From assembly GCA_902776765.1 (NCBI GenBank), contig CACYRP010000004.1, forward strand, positions 20,340-84,339: 64,000 bases of DNA, in the 5' to 3' direction. The number at the start of each line of letters is the position of its first letter. The stretch's first letter is position 1. Origin of the DNA: Fibrobacter succinogenes. Lineage in GTDB: Bacteria > Fibrobacterota > Fibrobacteria > Fibrobacterales > Fibrobacteraceae. Shown piece after piece: positions 35,989 through 45,080 of this stretch. Below the pieces are notes generated by a model. It was not told the DNA's origin. It saw only the letters and a list, made by a program, of their open reading frames with translations, and did no database searches. The translations under genes were made by a program, and so were the position numbers.

Positions 35989-38904
35989 CTATGCTTCGCT
36001 GACGGCTGCTTGTGCCGGAGCTTCTTCTTTCTTTTCGTCCTTGCGGCCGAAGGCGAATACCTGATCGCAAGCGGTGTTAAAGCGCTTCCAGATTTTTTCG
36101 GAGTGTTCGCGAGGAACTGCACCGACTTCCTTCCAAAGGCGGCGGAAGTGCTTGACCTTGTTCATCGAAGCGACGACTGTCTGATCGTTCAAGTCAGTGA
36201 GCAAGTCTTCGGCCTGTTCGCAGAGGAGAATCTTCTTCTGCAAGTTGTTCTGGCGAGCCTGTTCCTGAATGTCAAGCTGGTCGCGGCGGCGAGTGAAGAA
36301 GTCATCGCAAACATCGCGGAATGCCTTCTGCAATTCTGCATCGTCGTTACCGCAAGAACCAAGCGTGACCCATTCCTTTTGGATGTCGCGAACGGCATCG
36401 GCGAGTTGGTTGGAACCAGCGCTTTCTGCGAATTGGCGAACCTTTTCGATGGAGTCCTGCTTTTTCTTCTTGATTTCGGCAATCTTGGCCTGGAGTTCCG
36501 GGTCGGTTTCAGCCATCTTGGCTACAATCTTGTTGACGATTGCGCTGTAGCGTTCGTTGATGGATTCAACAGCATCCTTTGGAACCATGCCGATCGTCTT
36601 CCATTCTTCATCGATAGCCTTATAAGCTTCAATAACTTCTGGAGTTACGTTGCTCAAGTCGAGTGCTTCGAGCTTTTCGCAGATGGCTTGCTTCTGTTCG
36701 AGGTTCTTCTGCTTGGCGGCATCCATTTCTTCAAAATGGTTGCGCTTCTTTTCGAAGAAGGAATCGCAAGCGGTGCGGAAACGTGTCCAAATTTCGTCGG
36801 ACTTGCTCTTCGGTACCGGACCCGTAGCCTTCCACGCATCCTGCAACTGTTTGAGCTTGGTGGAAGTGGCATTCCAGTCGGTCGAATCCTTGATGGATTC
36901 GGCTTCGATGCAGAGCGCAACCTTCTTTTCGTAGTTGGCTTCGCGGCTATCGTCTTCGCGCTTCACATTTTCCTTATGTTGAGCATAGAAGGCGTTCACT
37001 GCGTCCTTGAAACGCTTGTTCAGAGCGGCAAAAGCATCCTTCGGCACCATGCCGATGTTCTTCCAGTTTTCCTGAATTTCTTGAACGGCCTTGAACTTGT
37101 CCTTCCAGAAAATTTCAGCGTTTGCAACAAGTTCTTCGACCTTCTGGCAAAGGGCTTCCTTGTCAACGAGATTCTTCTGACGTTCGGCGTTCTGTTCTTC
37201 AATGAACGGAGCGCAGTTTTCCTTAATTTTGTCAACCAAAGCTTGGAAACGGTCTCTGTAATCCTGGAACTTGGCTGCAGAAATCGGGCCGATTTCACGC
37301 CACTTGCTGCAGAGTTCGCGGAACTTGGTAAGAACAGCCTGGCTCGGAGTTTCCTTGGAAAGCGCGTCCATTTCTTCGATGATGGTATCGCGGTCTTTTT
37401 CGTTGTGCCAGTTTTCCCACTGTTGCATTTCTTGGAAGCGGGATGTGGCAATCTTGTATTCCTGCCAAAGATCGTGATACTTGAATTTCTGTTCGCCGAC
37501 GATTTCCTTCCATTCCTGATAAGTATCGCGGAGGATCTTATGGATTTCGCGGAATTCCTGATTTTCGTCGATGTTCTGGATGCGTTCGATGAGAGCGCGG
37601 AGCTTTTTGGAATTTTCTTCGATGACCTTCTGAGCCTTTTCGTTGAATGCCGAGATGAGCTCGTTTAACTTTGTACGCAATGCGTTGTAGGCCTGGAGAA
37701 TCGGATCGTCGCCTTCGAGAAGGTCGAGCTTTTCCCATTCGCGAACTATGGCGTGCAAATGCTTGCCTGTGTTCTCGTCGATTTCTGTGTCAGAAAGAGC
37801 TTGGAGACGTTCGAGAAGGCTCTTGCGGACTGCGATTTCTTCTTCGCTGGCGTTTTCAGATTCGGCGGTTGGAATCACAATCTTCTTTGCTTCTTGCGTC
37901 TTGAAGTAGGCATTGTTGAAGCGCTTGATGGATGCTGCATCCATGATGTTTTTGTTTGCAGTCCATTCTTCGACGATGGCGTTCACGCGTTCAGCGTTTT
38001 CTTCAGTCGAGTTCGCTTCGAGCATGCTTTCGAGTTCGGCAAGCGTTTCCGTCAAGTGGGCAATCTTGGCCTGCTTTTCGGCTTCGGCATTTTCGGCAGC
38101 CTTCTTGGCGGCAGTCGCTTCGTCGTAGAACTTGTTGAAGCTATCGTAAATTTCGTTGAGCGTGCCGGTAGAATCTCCCATGCCAAGAGCATTTGCTTCG
38201 GTCATGAGGGCGTCGAACTGCGGCTTGGTGGCAATAGCGTCTTTTTGAGCGGCAAGGAAGTGGGCTTGCTTGATCAATGCTTCGCGCTTGCTCTGCAAAA
38301 GTTCCAATGCTTTTTTGCCGTTGTCTTCGGCTTCTTTCTTTGCACGAACTTTATCTGAAATCTTCTTACGGACAGAAACGTGCTTGGAGTTCTTGATAAG
38401 GTCGGTCTGCAAGGATTCAGAAACAACGCGGTCTGCGGCGGCCAGTGCAATTTCTTCGCTAGAGTCACGAGAAGCAATCTGGGCAAGGAGAGACTGCTTG
38501 TTGCAGAGCTTGACCAACTCTCTCTTGATTGTTAAGTTGTCTGTAGCCTTAAGGACGTCTTCGGCATAACGTGTGTCCTTGACGGCTTCGATATAGCCGC
38601 GGGCTTCGTCGTTCAAGTTCGAATCGCTAAAGTCTTTCAGCTTTTTGACAATTTCTTCAAAAGCTCTTGTTTCTGCCAGACGGCGTACGCTAGAGTCACT
38701 GTCGTTTTTAGAAATTTCCTGAAGTGTATTAATAAGTGCAAGTTTTTTGATTGCAGCTATTCTCACTTCGACATTATCATCTGAAAGGGCCACTCGTTCG
38801 ACAATATCTTGACTAGTGAGTTCATCCAAGTCGGCAATCGCTTCGATGCGCTTTGCAGGGTTGGAATTTTGCCATTTCGGTTTAAATGCGTCAAAAAAGC
38901 TCAT
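35989..38904 (-). CDS. Large DUF349 repeat protein
   Basis: The product has 971 residues from ATG 38904 (GGAG 5 nt upstream). The N-terminal 200 residues look like HEAT-type helices (NVEVRIAAIKKLALINTLQE; TRAFEEIVKKLKDF). The rest is almost wholly helical with at least six DUF349 units, each having a W-x-x-(I/T)-G-x-(V/I)-P core: WREIGPI, WKNIGMVP, WKATGPVP, WKTIGMVP, WVTLGSCG, WKEVGAVP. Long charged coiled-coil segments join them. DUF349 proteins are cytoplasmic and of poorly known function. Multi-repeat versions occur in Bacteroidetes-like lineages. It is divergent from priA and has its own terminator. The C-terminal tail is Lys/Glu/Ala-rich. Confidence 0.9.
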   Translation of the reverse strand: MSFFDAFKPKWQNSNPAKRIEAIADLDELTSQDIVERVALSDDNVEVRIAAIKKLALINTLQEISKNDSDSSVRRLAETRAFEEIVKKLKDFSDSNLNDEARGYIEAVKDTRYAEDVLKATDNLTIKRELVKLCNKQSLLAQIASRDSSEEIALAAADRVVSESLQTDLIKNSKHVSVRKKISDKVRAKKEAEDNGKKALELLQSKREALIKQAHFLAAQKDAIATKPQFDALMTEANALGMGDSTGTLNEIYDSFNKFYDEATAAKKAAENAEAEKQAKIAHLTETLAELESMLEANSTEENAERVNAIVEEWTANKNIMDAASIKRFNNAYFKTQEAKKIVIPTAESENASEEEIAVRKSLLERLQALSDTEIDENTGKHLHAIVREWEKLDLLEGDDPILQAYNALRTKLNELISAFNEKAQKVIEENSKKLRALIERIQNIDENQEFREIHKILRDTYQEWKEIVGEQKFKYHDLWQEYKIATSRFQEMQQWENWHNEKDRDTIIEEMDALSKETPSQAVLTKFRELCSKWREIGPISAAKFQDYRDRFQALVDKIKENCAPFIEEQNAERQKNLVDKEALCQKVEELVANAEIFWKDKFKAVQEIQENWKNIGMVPKDAFAALNKRFKDAVNAFYAQHKENVKREDDSREANYEKKVALCIEAESIKDSTDWNATSTKLKQLQDAWKATGPVPKSKSDEIWTRFRTACDSFFEKKRNHFEEMDAAKQKNLEQKQAICEKLEALDLSNVTPEVIEAYKAIDEEWKTIGMVPKDAVESINERYSAIVNKIVAKMAETDPELQAKIAEIKKKKQDSIEKVRQFAESAGSNQLADAVRDIQKEWVTLGSCGNDDAELQKAFRDVCDDFFTRRRDQLDIQEQARQNNLQKKILLCEQAEDLLTDLNDQTVVASMNKVKHFRRLWKEVGAVPREHSEKIWKRFNTACDQVFAFGRKDEKKEEAPAQAAVSEA

Positions 38905-39035
38905 AATATCTCCAAAGGTAGGCGGGGCTTTCTCAGCTCCGTATAGCATAATCTAACTAAAAAAAACTTGCAGTCAGGAAATTTTACACGAATTTGTGCC
39001 CATTTAAGGTTGTATCAATAACTATCTTTGCCCCC

Positions 39036-41093
39036 GTGGCAAAGAGAATTCCCAAGACATCGGCTCCAGAACTGGTCAAGGAGCGCTGTGATGCGGCGCT
39101 TGTCTCGCGTTTTTGTGAGGTTTATATCCCTTTGTCGCCATCGGTTTTCACTTACGGTGTGCCCGAAGGCGCTTGTATTGTACGGGGAAGTGTTGTCTGG
39201 GTGCAACTCGCCCGGCGCAAGCCAACGCTTGCTTTAGTAAGCCGAGTTCATTCTGAAAAGCCAAATTTTGACGTTCGTTATGCATGCCCGCATGAGTCAG
39301 GTTTTGTCTTTACTGAACGTTATATGGAATCTTTGGAATGGATTGCTAAGTATTATGTAAGTACGCCCATGCGTGCTTTAAACGTTTTTTGGCCTGCTGA
39401 TTTTGACAAGTTTCTTGATGCGTTGTTTGCTCAAAAGAACGCTGAACCACGGGGCGAGGCTTTACCGGAAAGTCTTGAAATGCAGGTCGGTTCGGACTTG
39501 CCCCCCTTGACAGACGAACAGCAGACAGCACTAGCCAGTCTTGTTGAAGATTTGGACAAAGAAGGTTTTCGCGGAACGCTTTTGCATGGTGTGACCGGCA
39601 GTGGCAAAACGAGAGTTTATCAGGAATTGGTGCGTGAAGCACTCAAACGAAAAAAACGCGTGTTGATTCTCGTGCCCGAAATTGGGCTTACTCCACAGAC
39701 GGCTTCGAGGTTCGAAGATTTTTTGAAAGTGCCTGTGGTGGTGCTGCATTCTGCGCTTTCTGCTCCGCAAAAGAGGGCCGGCTATTTGGCTGTTCTAGAT
39801 GGTTCCGCTAAAGTGGTGCTTGGAACGCGCAGTGCAATTCTTTCGCCGTTTGAATTTGACGTTGTTATTTTGGACGAAGAACATGATTCTTCGTTTAAAC
39901 AACAGGATCCGGCTCCGCGTTATCATACGCGCGACTTGGCATTCCATTTGGCACAAAAGCATGGAGCGCTTGTTGTGCTTGGCAGTGCAACACCTTGCCT
40001 TGAAACATTCCGCAATGCCAAAGCGGGAAACCTTAAACTCTTGACGCTCAAGAATCGTGCGACCGCAGCACCGCTCCCCGAAGTGACTATTGTCGATATG
40101 GGAAAGGTGCGCCAGCAAAAAGGCGTGCTCATGTCGCCAACTTTGCGTGAAGCGCTTTCGGATTGTATTGCAAGTGGAGATCAGGCGATTATTCTCATGA
40201 ATCGCCGTGGTTATTCTAAAATAAGAGTTTGTTCTAAATGTGGCGAAACGCTTTATTGCAAACATTGCCATATCCCGCTTGTGTATCATAAACAGTACAA
40301 TGCATTGATGTGCCATTACTGCGCAGCGCTTTATCCGGTGAATACACCTTGCCCTTCATGCGGTGCCGAAACGTATGAATTTGTGGGTGGCGCGATTGAA
40401 AAACTCGAAGAAGAAATTCAAGAATGGGTTGCCGATGCAAAAGTGATTCGTATGGATCGCGATACAACGCAGAACGTGGGTGCTGTCGAAAAAATTTTGA
40501 CTTCGTTTAGAAATCGCGAGTACAACATTTTGCTTGGAACGCAGATGGTCGCCAAGGGTCATGATTTTCCGGGAGTGAAACTTGTTGGCGTTGTTGGTGC
40601 GGATTCTGGGTTAGGGATTCCTGATTTTCGTGCGAGCGAAAGACTTTACCAATTGCTAAGCCAAACGGCAGGCCGCGCAGGCCGCGCCGAAAGTGGTGGG
40701 CGAGTGTTTATCCAAACGCTCAATCCGACGGATCCTGTGATGCAGTATGCCATTCGCCATGATTTTGAAGGCTTTGCCGAGACTGAATCTTCGAACCGTC
40801 AGATGGCATTTTACCCGCCGTTCTGCAAACTCGTCGAAATCAGTTGCGGTTCGCGTGATGAATCTCTTTTGCGCAATTCTGTGAATCGACTTGAAAATAT
40901 TTTGCGTAAAGAATCTGCGTTGACGGTGCTTGGACCGGTTGATGCGTTTGTACCAAAAGTGCAAAATGTATTCTGGGTTAAGCTTTATGTGAAAACACAA
41001 AACCTTTCGGTTGTGCGTAAAGTTCTTGCTCCGATTTTGAATGCTCCCAAAGCATGGGTTCCCGGCGTTGAAATTAAAGTGGAATTGGAATAA
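39036..41093 (+). CDS. priA: Primosomal protein N' (PriA helicase)
   Basis: The product has 685 residues from GTG 39036. The frame is open from TTG 38994, but the homologous part starts only near EVYIPLSPSVFTYGVPEG, and neither start has a clear ribosome site. PriA restarts stalled replication forks. Visible parts are the 3'-BD domain (about 25-110), Walker A LLHGVTGSGKTRVY, the DEEH box (VVILDEEHDSSFKQ), QDPAPRYHTRDLA, and the zinc cysteines CSKCGETLYCKHC with CHYCAALYPVNTPCPSCG. Helicase motif V/VI follows (LLGTQMVAKGHDFPGVKLVG; QLLSQTAGRAGRAE). The protein is complete at its C-terminus. Confidence 0.95.
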   Translation: MAKRIPKTSAPELVKERCDAALVSRFCEVYIPLSPSVFTYGVPEGACIVRGSVVWVQLARRKPTLALVSRVHSEKPNFDVRYACPHESGFVFTERYMESLEWIAKYYVSTPMRALNVFWPADFDKFLDALFAQKNAEPRGEALPESLEMQVGSDLPPLTDEQQTALASLVEDLDKEGFRGTLLHGVTGSGKTRVYQELVREALKRKKRVLILVPEIGLTPQTASRFEDFLKVPVVVLHSALSAPQKRAGYLAVLDGSAKVVLGTRSAILSPFEFDVVILDEEHDSSFKQQDPAPRYHTRDLAFHLAQKHGALVVLGSATPCLETFRNAKAGNLKLLTLKNRATAAPLPEVTIVDMGKVRQQKGVLMSPTLREALSDCIASGDQAIILMNRRGYSKIRVCSKCGETLYCKHCHIPLVYHKQYNALMCHYCAALYPVNTPCPSCGAETYEFVGGAIEKLEEEIQEWVADAKVIRMDRDTTQNVGAVEKILTSFRNREYNILLGTQMVAKGHDFPGVKLVGVVGADSGLGIPDFRASERLYQLLSQTAGRAGRAESGGRVFIQTLNPTDPVMQYAIRHDFEGFAETESSNRQMAFYPPFCKLVEISCGSRDESLLRNSVNRLENILRKESALTVLGPVDAFVPKVQNVFWVKLYVKTQNLSVVRKVLAPILNAPKAWVPGVEIKVELE

Positions 41094-41140
41094 ACATTCA
41101 ACAATAACGTTTGTAATTGAAATGCATTTTTACATTTAAA

Positions 41141-41176
41141 AAAACAGCTGTTTTCTTAAAAGAGAACAGCCGTTTT
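41141..41176. terminator. Bidirectional terminator between priA and a membrane protein gene
   Basis: A 15-bp stem (AAACAGCTGTTTTCT with AGAGAACAGCCGTTT, one mismatch and one wobble) has A-runs before and T-runs after it. It ends the convergent plus-strand priA and minus-strand 41195 genes. Confidence 0.85.
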
Positions 41177-41194
41177 TGTATTTATCAAATAATC

Positions 41195-41902
41195 TTATTT
41201 ATCGGCAAACAATCCGAAAATTTGCCCTTTCACAAGCCAACTGATTCCAAAGAACGTGAGTGCAATAGCTTCGATAACGAATATTTTTGCAGGAAAATTA
41301 AATGGTATAATCAATAGAGGAAGTGTACAGAACATTCCTATTCCGCAGACTTTATAAATAAAGTTTCTGATGTGTTTCTGACGAGTGTTGCTTTCGCCAA
41401 GAGTGAATAGGAACATACTGTTGATGGCTAAAAGTAAAAAGAATATGACTGCCGCTGCCGTGTGGATGATGTCTGAAATATTGATGGGTAATTGGAAAAA
41501 ACCGACGATGTTGCCGGTTACTTTTTCGGCAACAGAGCATTTGCAGGGAAATAAGACAATCATCAAGCCAAAAATGCCGGATATTGTTGTGACGAGTTCG
41601 TCTTTTTTATCGTAGCCTTTGTAGCACATCAGTACGACTGATGCGGTTGTTAAAATGCCTGCCATTGCGGGGGTTAAGTAATAAGTGGCAGAAATTGACA
41701 ACGTGGACCAAAAATCTTTTGGAATAATTGTAGGATTGGCTTTGGCGACAATGACGGCTCCGATCAAGGCAATCCAAGGGAGTATCATTCCAAGGAAACC
41801 TGCAAAATTACGGATTCTTTTTAGCCAAGATTCAGCACAATTTTTTGTAATGGCGACTACGTCATCGTTGCTGCATTCGCTTGAATTATTTTCTTCGCTC
41901 AT
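41195..41902 (-). CDS. Unknown polytopic membrane protein
   Basis: The product has 235 residues with five or six hydrophobic helices, for example FLGMILPWIALIGAVIVAK, YYLTPAMAGILTTASVVLMC, AAAVIFFLLLAINSMFLFTL and GMFCTLPLLIIPFNFPA. The N-terminal 25 residues are acidic. The KGYDKKDELVTTISGIFGLMI stretch recalls bacterial Frag1/DUF998-like membrane proteins, but I cannot be sure. No catalytic motif is visible. It is downstream of a second small membrane-protein gene (42032) with 129 nt between, perhaps in one unit. Confidence 0.7.
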   Translation of the reverse strand: MSEENNSSECSNDDVVAITKNCAESWLKRIRNFAGFLGMILPWIALIGAVIVAKANPTIIPKDFWSTLSISATYYLTPAMAGILTTASVVLMCYKGYDKKDELVTTISGIFGLMIVLFPCKCSVAEKVTGNIVGFFQLPINISDIIHTAAAVIFFLLLAINSMFLFTLGESNTRQKHIRNFIYKVCGIGMFCTLPLLIIPFNFPAKIFVIEAIALTFFGISWLVKGQIFGLFADK

Positions 41903-42031
41903 AAGGTCCTTTTTATCTTTGTTCTGTTATTTATGGGTGTTAATATAACAAACTCTTGTTTTAAAGTTATATCAAAAAATATTTTTTATGAATCGTTTTA
42001 CTTTATCTTAGCTCTGTTCACTTTGTTAATT

Positions 42032-42361
42032 TCAATCCTTGTTGAATGTTTTTACAGGATGAGGCTTATTCTTAATCTTTCTTCGTGACATGTTCCATGC
42101 TATGGCATCGATAATTAAAAGTACGACGACAATCGGCTCTCCAATTAGCAAAACCATTTCGCCTAAGATTCCTGCGAATTCTCCTACGGCGGTATTGAAG
42201 TCGTAGATGGCAAAACCTAATATCAAAAGGCCGATGAGGATATCTGCGATGGCGAAAAGCAAATAGGGACATGCCTTCTTTGCAAATTTTTTTAGAATCT
42301 TTGTTGTGATAAATGAAGATAACGTAATTGTTATGACTGCTAACGTTAAAGTTGAATTCAT
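42032..42361 (-). CDS. Unknown small membrane protein
   Basis: The product has 109 residues with three hydrophobic helices: TLAVITITLSSFITTKIL, YLLFAIADILIGLLILGFAI and GEMVLLIGEPIVVVLLIIDA. A basic tail follows (MSRRKIKNKPHPVKTFNKD). I do not recognise the family. The start at 42361 lies 11 nt after the stop of the cysteine-rich protein gene, which suggests shared transcription. Confidence 0.65.
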   Translation of the reverse strand: MNSTLTLAVITITLSSFITTKILKKFAKKACPYLLFAIADILIGLLILGFAIYDFNTAVGEFAGILGEMVLLIGEPIVVVLLIIDAIAWNMSRRKIKNKPHPVKTFNKD

Positions 42362-42372
42362 AATTTCTCCGT

Positions 42373-43263
42373 TTAGAATAAATCCAACGTGCTGTCTAGA
42401 TAAATTTCTTCGCGGATTTTGAGTTGGTGCTCGGGCTTTGTCATGTAATAAAGTAGAAATTCCAAAATGAGTGCGCTGCCGAGGCTGCGGCCTTCGATTT
42501 TGAAATGTCGGAACCCTGCGGGTGCGTACACGTTCCGAATGTCGTCAATTCCGATGAAACCTGGATTCTTCATGGCGTCGGAGAAGCGGTAGCCCCTTTG
42601 GGCTGTGGGCGAGACGCATTCGTGGTCTTCGCAGTTTTCGCCGAGGCTTTTCTGGCTCACGTTCTCATAGCATTTTTTACGGTCGGGGCATCCGAACCAA
42701 CAGCATTCATTGCACAGAAATTCGACCTTTTGCTTTTGCGCATCTGTGAGAGCATTCAATTTGTCGAATCGCTTGTTCAGGCGGAAGTCCGGCACCACAT
42801 AGCGGAATTCTTCGCGGTCCAGTTCCGCTTTGAACTGCTCAAAATCAGTGAAGACTTTTGTTGTTGAGGAGACAAAGTAATAATTGGGATATTTTGATTT
42901 GATGTAATTCAGCAACAGGTCGGAATGGATGATGATGCCGTTTTGAACCGCACCGCTTTCAAACATTTCGCACAACTTATTGCACTTTCTATCGGTGAGG
43001 TGTTCTTCGCGAATCAATGAATTGCTGAAAGTGAGCCTCGCGGAAATCTCATATTCCCGCATGAGTTTCGCAACTTTTCGCGGCTCTGCATCTCCGAAAC
43101 CGACGCGCCCACCGCCCCAAATGCAGTCGCTCGGCGCTCCGTAAATGGATCCGATTTCGCACCAGTCGTAAAAATATTCCCGGTGCTCGCGCCAAAGCGG
43201 CAGAAACGCCTTGTACAAGTCGTAAAATTCAAATAGGCCGGGGAGGTGATAGAAAATGCTCAT
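42373..43263 (-). CDS. Cysteine-rich TIM-barrel protein resembling U32/UbiU-type proteins
   Basis: The product has 296 residues. ISARLTFSNSLI, NGIIIHSDLLLNYIKSKYP and YFVSSTTKVFTDFEQFKAE look like strand-helix units of a TIM barrel as in U32 peptidase-like/UbiU proteins. A dense cysteine patch follows: CNECCWFGCPDRKKC, then CEDHEC, fit for a 4Fe-4S cluster. Near the C-terminus GFRHFKIEGR is a strong resemblance to the family's FKIEGR element. It is shorter than classic U32 proteases. A radical or hydroxylation-type role linked to Fe-S is possible, but the function is unknown. It lies between a lipoprotein gene (21 nt upstream) and a small membrane protein (11 nt downstream). Confidence 0.6.
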   Translation of the reverse strand: MSIFYHLPGLFEFYDLYKAFLPLWREHREYFYDWCEIGSIYGAPSDCIWGGGRVGFGDAEPRKVAKLMREYEISARLTFSNSLIREEHLTDRKCNKLCEMFESGAVQNGIIIHSDLLLNYIKSKYPNYYFVSSTTKVFTDFEQFKAELDREEFRYVVPDFRLNKRFDKLNALTDAQKQKVEFLCNECCWFGCPDRKKCYENVSQKSLGENCEDHECVSPTAQRGYRFSDAMKNPGFIGIDDIRNVYAPAGFRHFKIEGRSLGSALILEFLLYYMTKPEHQLKIREEIYLDSTLDLF

Positions 43264-43284
43264 GTCAATATCAGTCGTACTGCA

Positions 43285-43761
43285 TTAGGGATTGTTTGGC
43301 AAGTGGTCAAAATCAATACGCCACCTTGATCCTGTACCTAAGTTATATTTTTTATTATCATCCAAAGTGGTCATTTCTAAATAGACTTTGTCGAAGATTA
43401 TTCCCTTGTCGGTTCGTTCTTGTAATTGAATTTTTTTAACGGTTTTACCATCAACAAGCCATTCGATAATGCAAGGCTCATAAGAATATGAACAAGATGT
43501 TCTAATGAAAAAATTGGCAATAAAATGATTCTTTTCCTGAAGTATGTAATCGCTTGTTTCTTTTGCTGAAGACAAATCGCTTATTTTTTCAAACTCAAAA
43601 ATAGTTTCGCCTGAATTTGGTGCTTGCAATTTCATTTCCAAATTTTTGGTGGAATCCATATTATCGATGGTTCCAAGAAACTCTACATTGCAAAAAGCGC
43701 ATGGAGCCTCAAAAATGCAGCTGGTAAGTATCAATAGCGAAAAAAATAGTATGACAATCAT
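43285..43761 (-). CDS. Unknown small lipoprotein
   Basis: The product has 158 residues. The N-terminus is a lipoprotein signal (VILFFSLLILTSC, Cys at about 15), followed by APCAFC with two more cysteines. The rest is beta-rich (FLGTIDNMDSTKNLEMKLQ; YEPCIIEWLVDGKTVKKIQL). I do not recognise it. It begins the minus-strand group that continues with the U32-like and membrane protein genes, so these may form one envelope-related unit. Confidence 0.65.
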   Translation of the reverse strand: MIVILFFSLLILTSCIFEAPCAFCNVEFLGTIDNMDSTKNLEMKLQAPNSGETIFEFEKISDLSSAKETSDYILQEKNHFIANFFIRTSCSYSYEPCIIEWLVDGKTVKKIQLQERTDKGIIFDKVYLEMTTLDDNKKYNLGTGSRWRIDFDHLPNNP

Positions 43762-43916
43762 GGCTTAAATATACCTTAAATTTAGTTGTTTCTAGAACAT
43801 GTTTTTATTGAAAAATATATTTGAATTAGAAAATTTTTTTAGAAATATCAAAATGTCATAATATGACATGCTTTAAACGTATATTAGTCATGTAACCTTC
43901 AGAAAGGAGGCCTGCA

Positions 43917-44924
43917 ATGGCAAATGAAATGTTTTATGTCCGTGTCAAAACGCACAAAAACGCGACAGTTTACGCATTTTCCCGTAGTGTAACGGGGATT
44001 CTCGATTATGTCGGGAAAACAACGCCTACAGGTGATGAACTTTCGCAAATGCAGTGCGTTGACGGGAGTGCGTATTTTACGCCTTCGTGGTACACCTATT
44101 TGCCTAGCGAGTTGCGGGCGACAGTCTGTGTTTATATGCCTAGCAATGTCGAGAATCTGGATGCCTCCCAGTATTCGTTCTTGCTGCATGTGGGGGCGTT
44201 GTTGCTTGCAGTTGAAGATCGCGATGGCTTGCTTGTTGCGGAGCTTTTGCGCCGTCGTCCGACGGTGTTTGCAAACTTCTTGCCGCTTGTGCTTCACCTC
44301 ATAAAGCCTGTTGCGGCGGAAGCTTTGTTTGCATATGTTTATGGCGGTTTCCGTGGCGACGGTGGGTTTGAACAAGTTTACAAGGCGAACGCTCCGATTG
44401 CAACTGGAGAAACGGATGTGTCCGCGATTCTCTTGACGGCTGCTAAAGATGTTCTCAAGCCAAATCCCGAAAAGGAATCTCCGGAGGAAATGTTCTTCCG
44501 CTATTTCCGCGAAAAGGAATCGTTTGACTTTACGATTGGCATTGTCGGTGCAACAAACCACCCGTGGGTGGCGGGCATCGAGAAGTTCGAATCGGTCGTT
44601 AAAACGGCGACGGCATTTCGTTTCTTTGATGATGCTGCGGTCGGTGCTAAAGGTTTGGAGTTCTTTGAATCGCTCTCGACCAAGGTGCAGGCGGAACCTT
44701 ACAACCCGCATGACCATAACGCCATTAGTGTAAGCATCGACGATTTAGGTGCAAAGCTCAAGGGAATGCAAACCAAGAGCAAGGCGGGGTATCTGCGTGC
44801 AACTGGAGCCGCAATTTTACGCAAGGCGCGTCCGAACTTGTTTGCGTATGGCTCTAAGTTGTGGCGCTTGGGGGCGAATCCCGATTACTTCGAAAACGCA
44901 ATTGTATTACGAATAAAGTTTTAA
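43917..44924 (+). CDS. HIRAN-like domain protein
   Basis: The product has 335 residues. A strong ribosome site (AAGGAGG) lies 7 nt before ATG 43917. The N-terminal 200 residues are of unknown type, with helices such as YSFLLHVGALLLAVE. The C-terminal part has FDFTIGIVGATNHPWVAG and AEPYNPHDHNAISVSI followed by KAGYLRATGAAIL. The E-P-x-N-P-x-D-x-N-A-I core and the GYL segment match the HIRAN DNA-binding module found in repair and restart proteins. No helicase or nuclease domain accompanies it. It stands alone between divergent and convergent genes, close to priA but not linked. Confidence 0.65.
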   Translation: MANEMFYVRVKTHKNATVYAFSRSVTGILDYVGKTTPTGDELSQMQCVDGSAYFTPSWYTYLPSELRATVCVYMPSNVENLDASQYSFLLHVGALLLAVEDRDGLLVAELLRRRPTVFANFLPLVLHLIKPVAAEALFAYVYGGFRGDGGFEQVYKANAPIATGETDVSAILLTAAKDVLKPNPEKESPEEMFFRYFREKESFDFTIGIVGATNHPWVAGIEKFESVVKTATAFRFFDDAAVGAKGLEFFESLSTKVQAEPYNPHDHNAISVSIDDLGAKLKGMQTKSKAGYLRATGAAILRKARPNLFAYGSKLWRLGANPDYFENAIVLRIKF

Positions 44925-44984
44925 CTTCGGGCTCGTGTAAAAGCAGAGTTGTAGTTGCTTTAGCGAAATTTACACCTCATCCAA

Positions 44985-45021
44985 AAATTCCCGCCTCTCG
45001 GAAACGATGGGGCGGGAATTT
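44985..45021. terminator. Bidirectional terminator between the HIRAN gene and gmk
   Basis: AAATTCCCGCC and GGCGGGAATTT form a perfect 11-bp stem around a 15-nt loop, between two convergent genes. The A/T ends of the stem supply the U-tract on each strand. Confidence 0.8.
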
Positions 45022-45080
45022 CTAAGGGTGTAGCGAGCACGATTCTCGCAATCTTGTGAACTTGCGGCTCTGTGTGTAAT

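Noticed and set aside
36010..37668. 552-codon open frame opposite the DUF349 gene
   Set aside because: Phe/Leu/Val-rich translation of reversed Glu/Lys-rich coiled coil; no start context.
38994..39035. TTG start for priA
   Set aside because: Fourteen extra residues without similarity, probably leader or promoter sequence; still not fully excluded.
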